Shown here one piece after another: positions 62,589-64,000 of a stretch of 64,000 nucleotides of DNA (the first letter of the stretch is position 1; every line of letters begins with the position of its first letter). The notes under the pieces are model-generated. The model saw only the letters and a program-made list of their open reading frames with translations, was not told where the DNA came from and ran no database searches. This stretch comes from Parvularcula sp. IMCC14364. Its GTDB lineage: Bacteria > Pseudomonadota > Alphaproteobacteria > Caulobacterales > Parvularculaceae. The position numbers and the translations under genes were made by a program. The stretch spans positions 372,001 to 436,000 of the forward strand of contig NZ_CP132334.1 of NCBI RefSeq assembly GCF_030758415.1, in the 5' to 3' direction.

Positions 62589-63458
62589 TCAATGCGCCGC
62601 GTCATGAACTTTCTTGGGTAGAAAAAATAGCGGCACTGTCATCAGTACCATGACGATCAATCCCGGAATGCCCACAATGCCGCGCAGGAAAACATCATCC
62701 GTCACCAGCACAAAAAGCGTCATGGGGGCGACAGCATTGAGCACACCGTGAAAAATTGACCCGGCGAAGACAGAGCCTGACCGGTCGCGCAGATATCCCA
62801 TCCACGGTGACAGCATCAGGCAGAAGCCCACCATCATGATCGGACCAAGCACCGGTTCACCTGGATAATTATGGCCATGCACAATAATTGGTGCGTGCCA
62901 CAGCCCCCAGGCAAGACCGGTGAAGAGGGCGGCAGACCAGAAACCGCCAGGCCGAAATACCGACCAGAGATAGCCGCGCCAGCCAAGCTCTTCGGACAAT
63001 GTGGCAATACCGTTGATCAAAGCGCCGGTCAGGGCAGAAAGCAGGAGAACCACTAGAAATGGCGGCATCGAGTCCAGCGCGGTGGCCGCCTGTTCTTCAC
63101 CCAGCTGGCTTTCCAGCACTGGCCGTATGCCGTCAGCATAGCTCTGCGTCTCGACGCCATTGAAAAAAGGTGACAGCCAGGTTGCAGCCAGTATGGCGAG
63201 GGCTGGTACGAGTATGGCAACCAGCCACCAGAGGGAAGGCATGAAGCGCAAGCCGAGCATCTTTTTCAGCGCGCCGCGATCAAACATCATCGCCGTAACA
63301 AGCGCTCCGATGGCCGGTCCGAACATATAGGCAAAGAGATAGATGACGTCTCCCGCCTTGAAGGTTTCACCGATAAGCCCGCCCATGCGCAGCGCATAGA
63401 ACAGCCCCCAGCTATAGGTGCAGCTGATGAGAAGAAAAACGACTGATCTTTTTACCAT
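62589..63458 (-). CDS. CPBP-family intramembrane metalloprotease
   Basis: 289 residues with about eight membrane segments. The glutamate pair and arginine of the family are in LSEELGWRGYL, the histidines in GLAWGLWHAP and GSIFHGVLN. Relatives (CAAX-protease/bacteriocin-processing type) cleave membrane-bound substrates; the substrate here is unknown. AGGTATTGTC precedes the ATG. It is divergent from lpdA. Confidence 0.9.
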   Translation of the reverse strand: MVKRSVVFLLISCTYSWGLFYALRMGGLIGETFKAGDVIYLFAYMFGPAIGALVTAMMFDRGALKKMLGLRFMPSLWWLVAILVPALAILAATWLSPFFNGVETQSYADGIRPVLESQLGEEQAATALDSMPPFLVVLLLSALTGALINGIATLSEELGWRGYLWSVFRPGGFWSAALFTGLAWGLWHAPIIVHGHNYPGEPVLGPIMMVGFCLMLSPWMGYLRDRSGSVFAGSIFHGVLNAVAPMTLFVLVTDDVFLRGIVGIPGLIVMVLMTVPLFFLPKKVHDAAH

Positions 63459-63588
63459 GACAATACCTCCACGCGATTCTTTTATTCGTTAATTCGCAAA
63501 AAAGCAAAATATAAATCCAGACCCCGCTGAAAGGCCGCGCCGGTTGACCTTGCCGTGGCAAGGGGGCTAAGGCCCTGACACCCTGTAA

Positions 63589-64000
<412 letters not shown>

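Overview
The window looks like chromosomal DNA of a moderately GC-rich alphaproteobacterium, probably marine and of the Caulobacterales/Parvularculales type. Pointers are an rpsU gene divergent from a COQ9 gene, the cell-cycle factors RcdA and TrcR, an ispH-thrB-rnhA run, ftsE-ftsX beside a zinc-ribbon protein, an Oar-type TonB-dependent receptor, and many small alphaproteobacterial families (DUF465, DUF599, DUF1013, DUF1192, DUF1244, DUF1465, DUF2125). Both edges are cut: the left end is the tail of an RTX-type protein and the right end is the start of dihydrolipoyl dehydrogenase. I found no tRNA, rRNA or CRISPR array.

Layout. 0-8 kb: RTX tail, a PilZ protein, rpsU/COQ9, purEK, a GGDEF protein, ubiX with two small conserved genes, an SDR with a lost catalytic pair, and trcR. 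8-24.7 kb: mostly core metabolism and cell-cycle genes (quinone oxidoreductase, rcdA, rpmE, thrC, an EAL phosphodiesterase, yqgE, peroxiredoxin, ispH-thrB-rnhA, argS). 25-33 kb: a large TonB-dependent receptor, two unrecognised secreted proteins, gloB, a methyltransferase and tyrC. 33-37.5 kb: an accessory patch with lower GC, orphan membrane proteins, tandem and inverted repeats, a broken amine oxidase and an IS30-family element. 37.6-48 kb: a Tat-exported molybdenum hydroxylase with its own c-type cytochrome, then envelope and division genes (DUF2125, plsC, DUF218, ftsEX), a zinc-ribbon protein with a run of ten G, and hpt. 48-52.7 kb: a second accessory patch with an outer-membrane protein remnant, a fumarylacetoacetate hydrolase gene broken by a 20-bp tandem duplication, and an alpha/beta-hydrolase plus FGE-sulfatase reading frame interrupted by one stop codon. 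The 3' end of that frame resembles the variable region of a diversity-generating retroelement target. 52.8-64 kb: a BlaI/BlaR1-like pair, then sucC-sucD-sucA-sucB, a frameshifted secreted hydrolase, two membrane proteins and lpdA.

How the genes work together. sucCDAB and lpdA encode the 2-oxoglutarate-to-succinate segment of the TCA cycle. The E2 subunit carries two lipoyl domains. The GGDEF, EAL and PilZ proteins provide synthesis, hydrolysis and sensing of cyclic di-GMP, although they lie far apart. RcdA and TrcR tie the region to CtrA-type cell-cycle control. UbiX and COQ9 both serve ubiquinone biosynthesis.

The observations most worth following are the non-canonical ATC start of rpsU with a terminator-like hairpin in its leader, the FGE-sulfatase protein with a variable-region-like end and following hairpins, a 26-bp-identical inverted repeat pair 18 kb apart, the G10 tract, and the 20-bp duplication that splits one enzyme into two overlapping frames.
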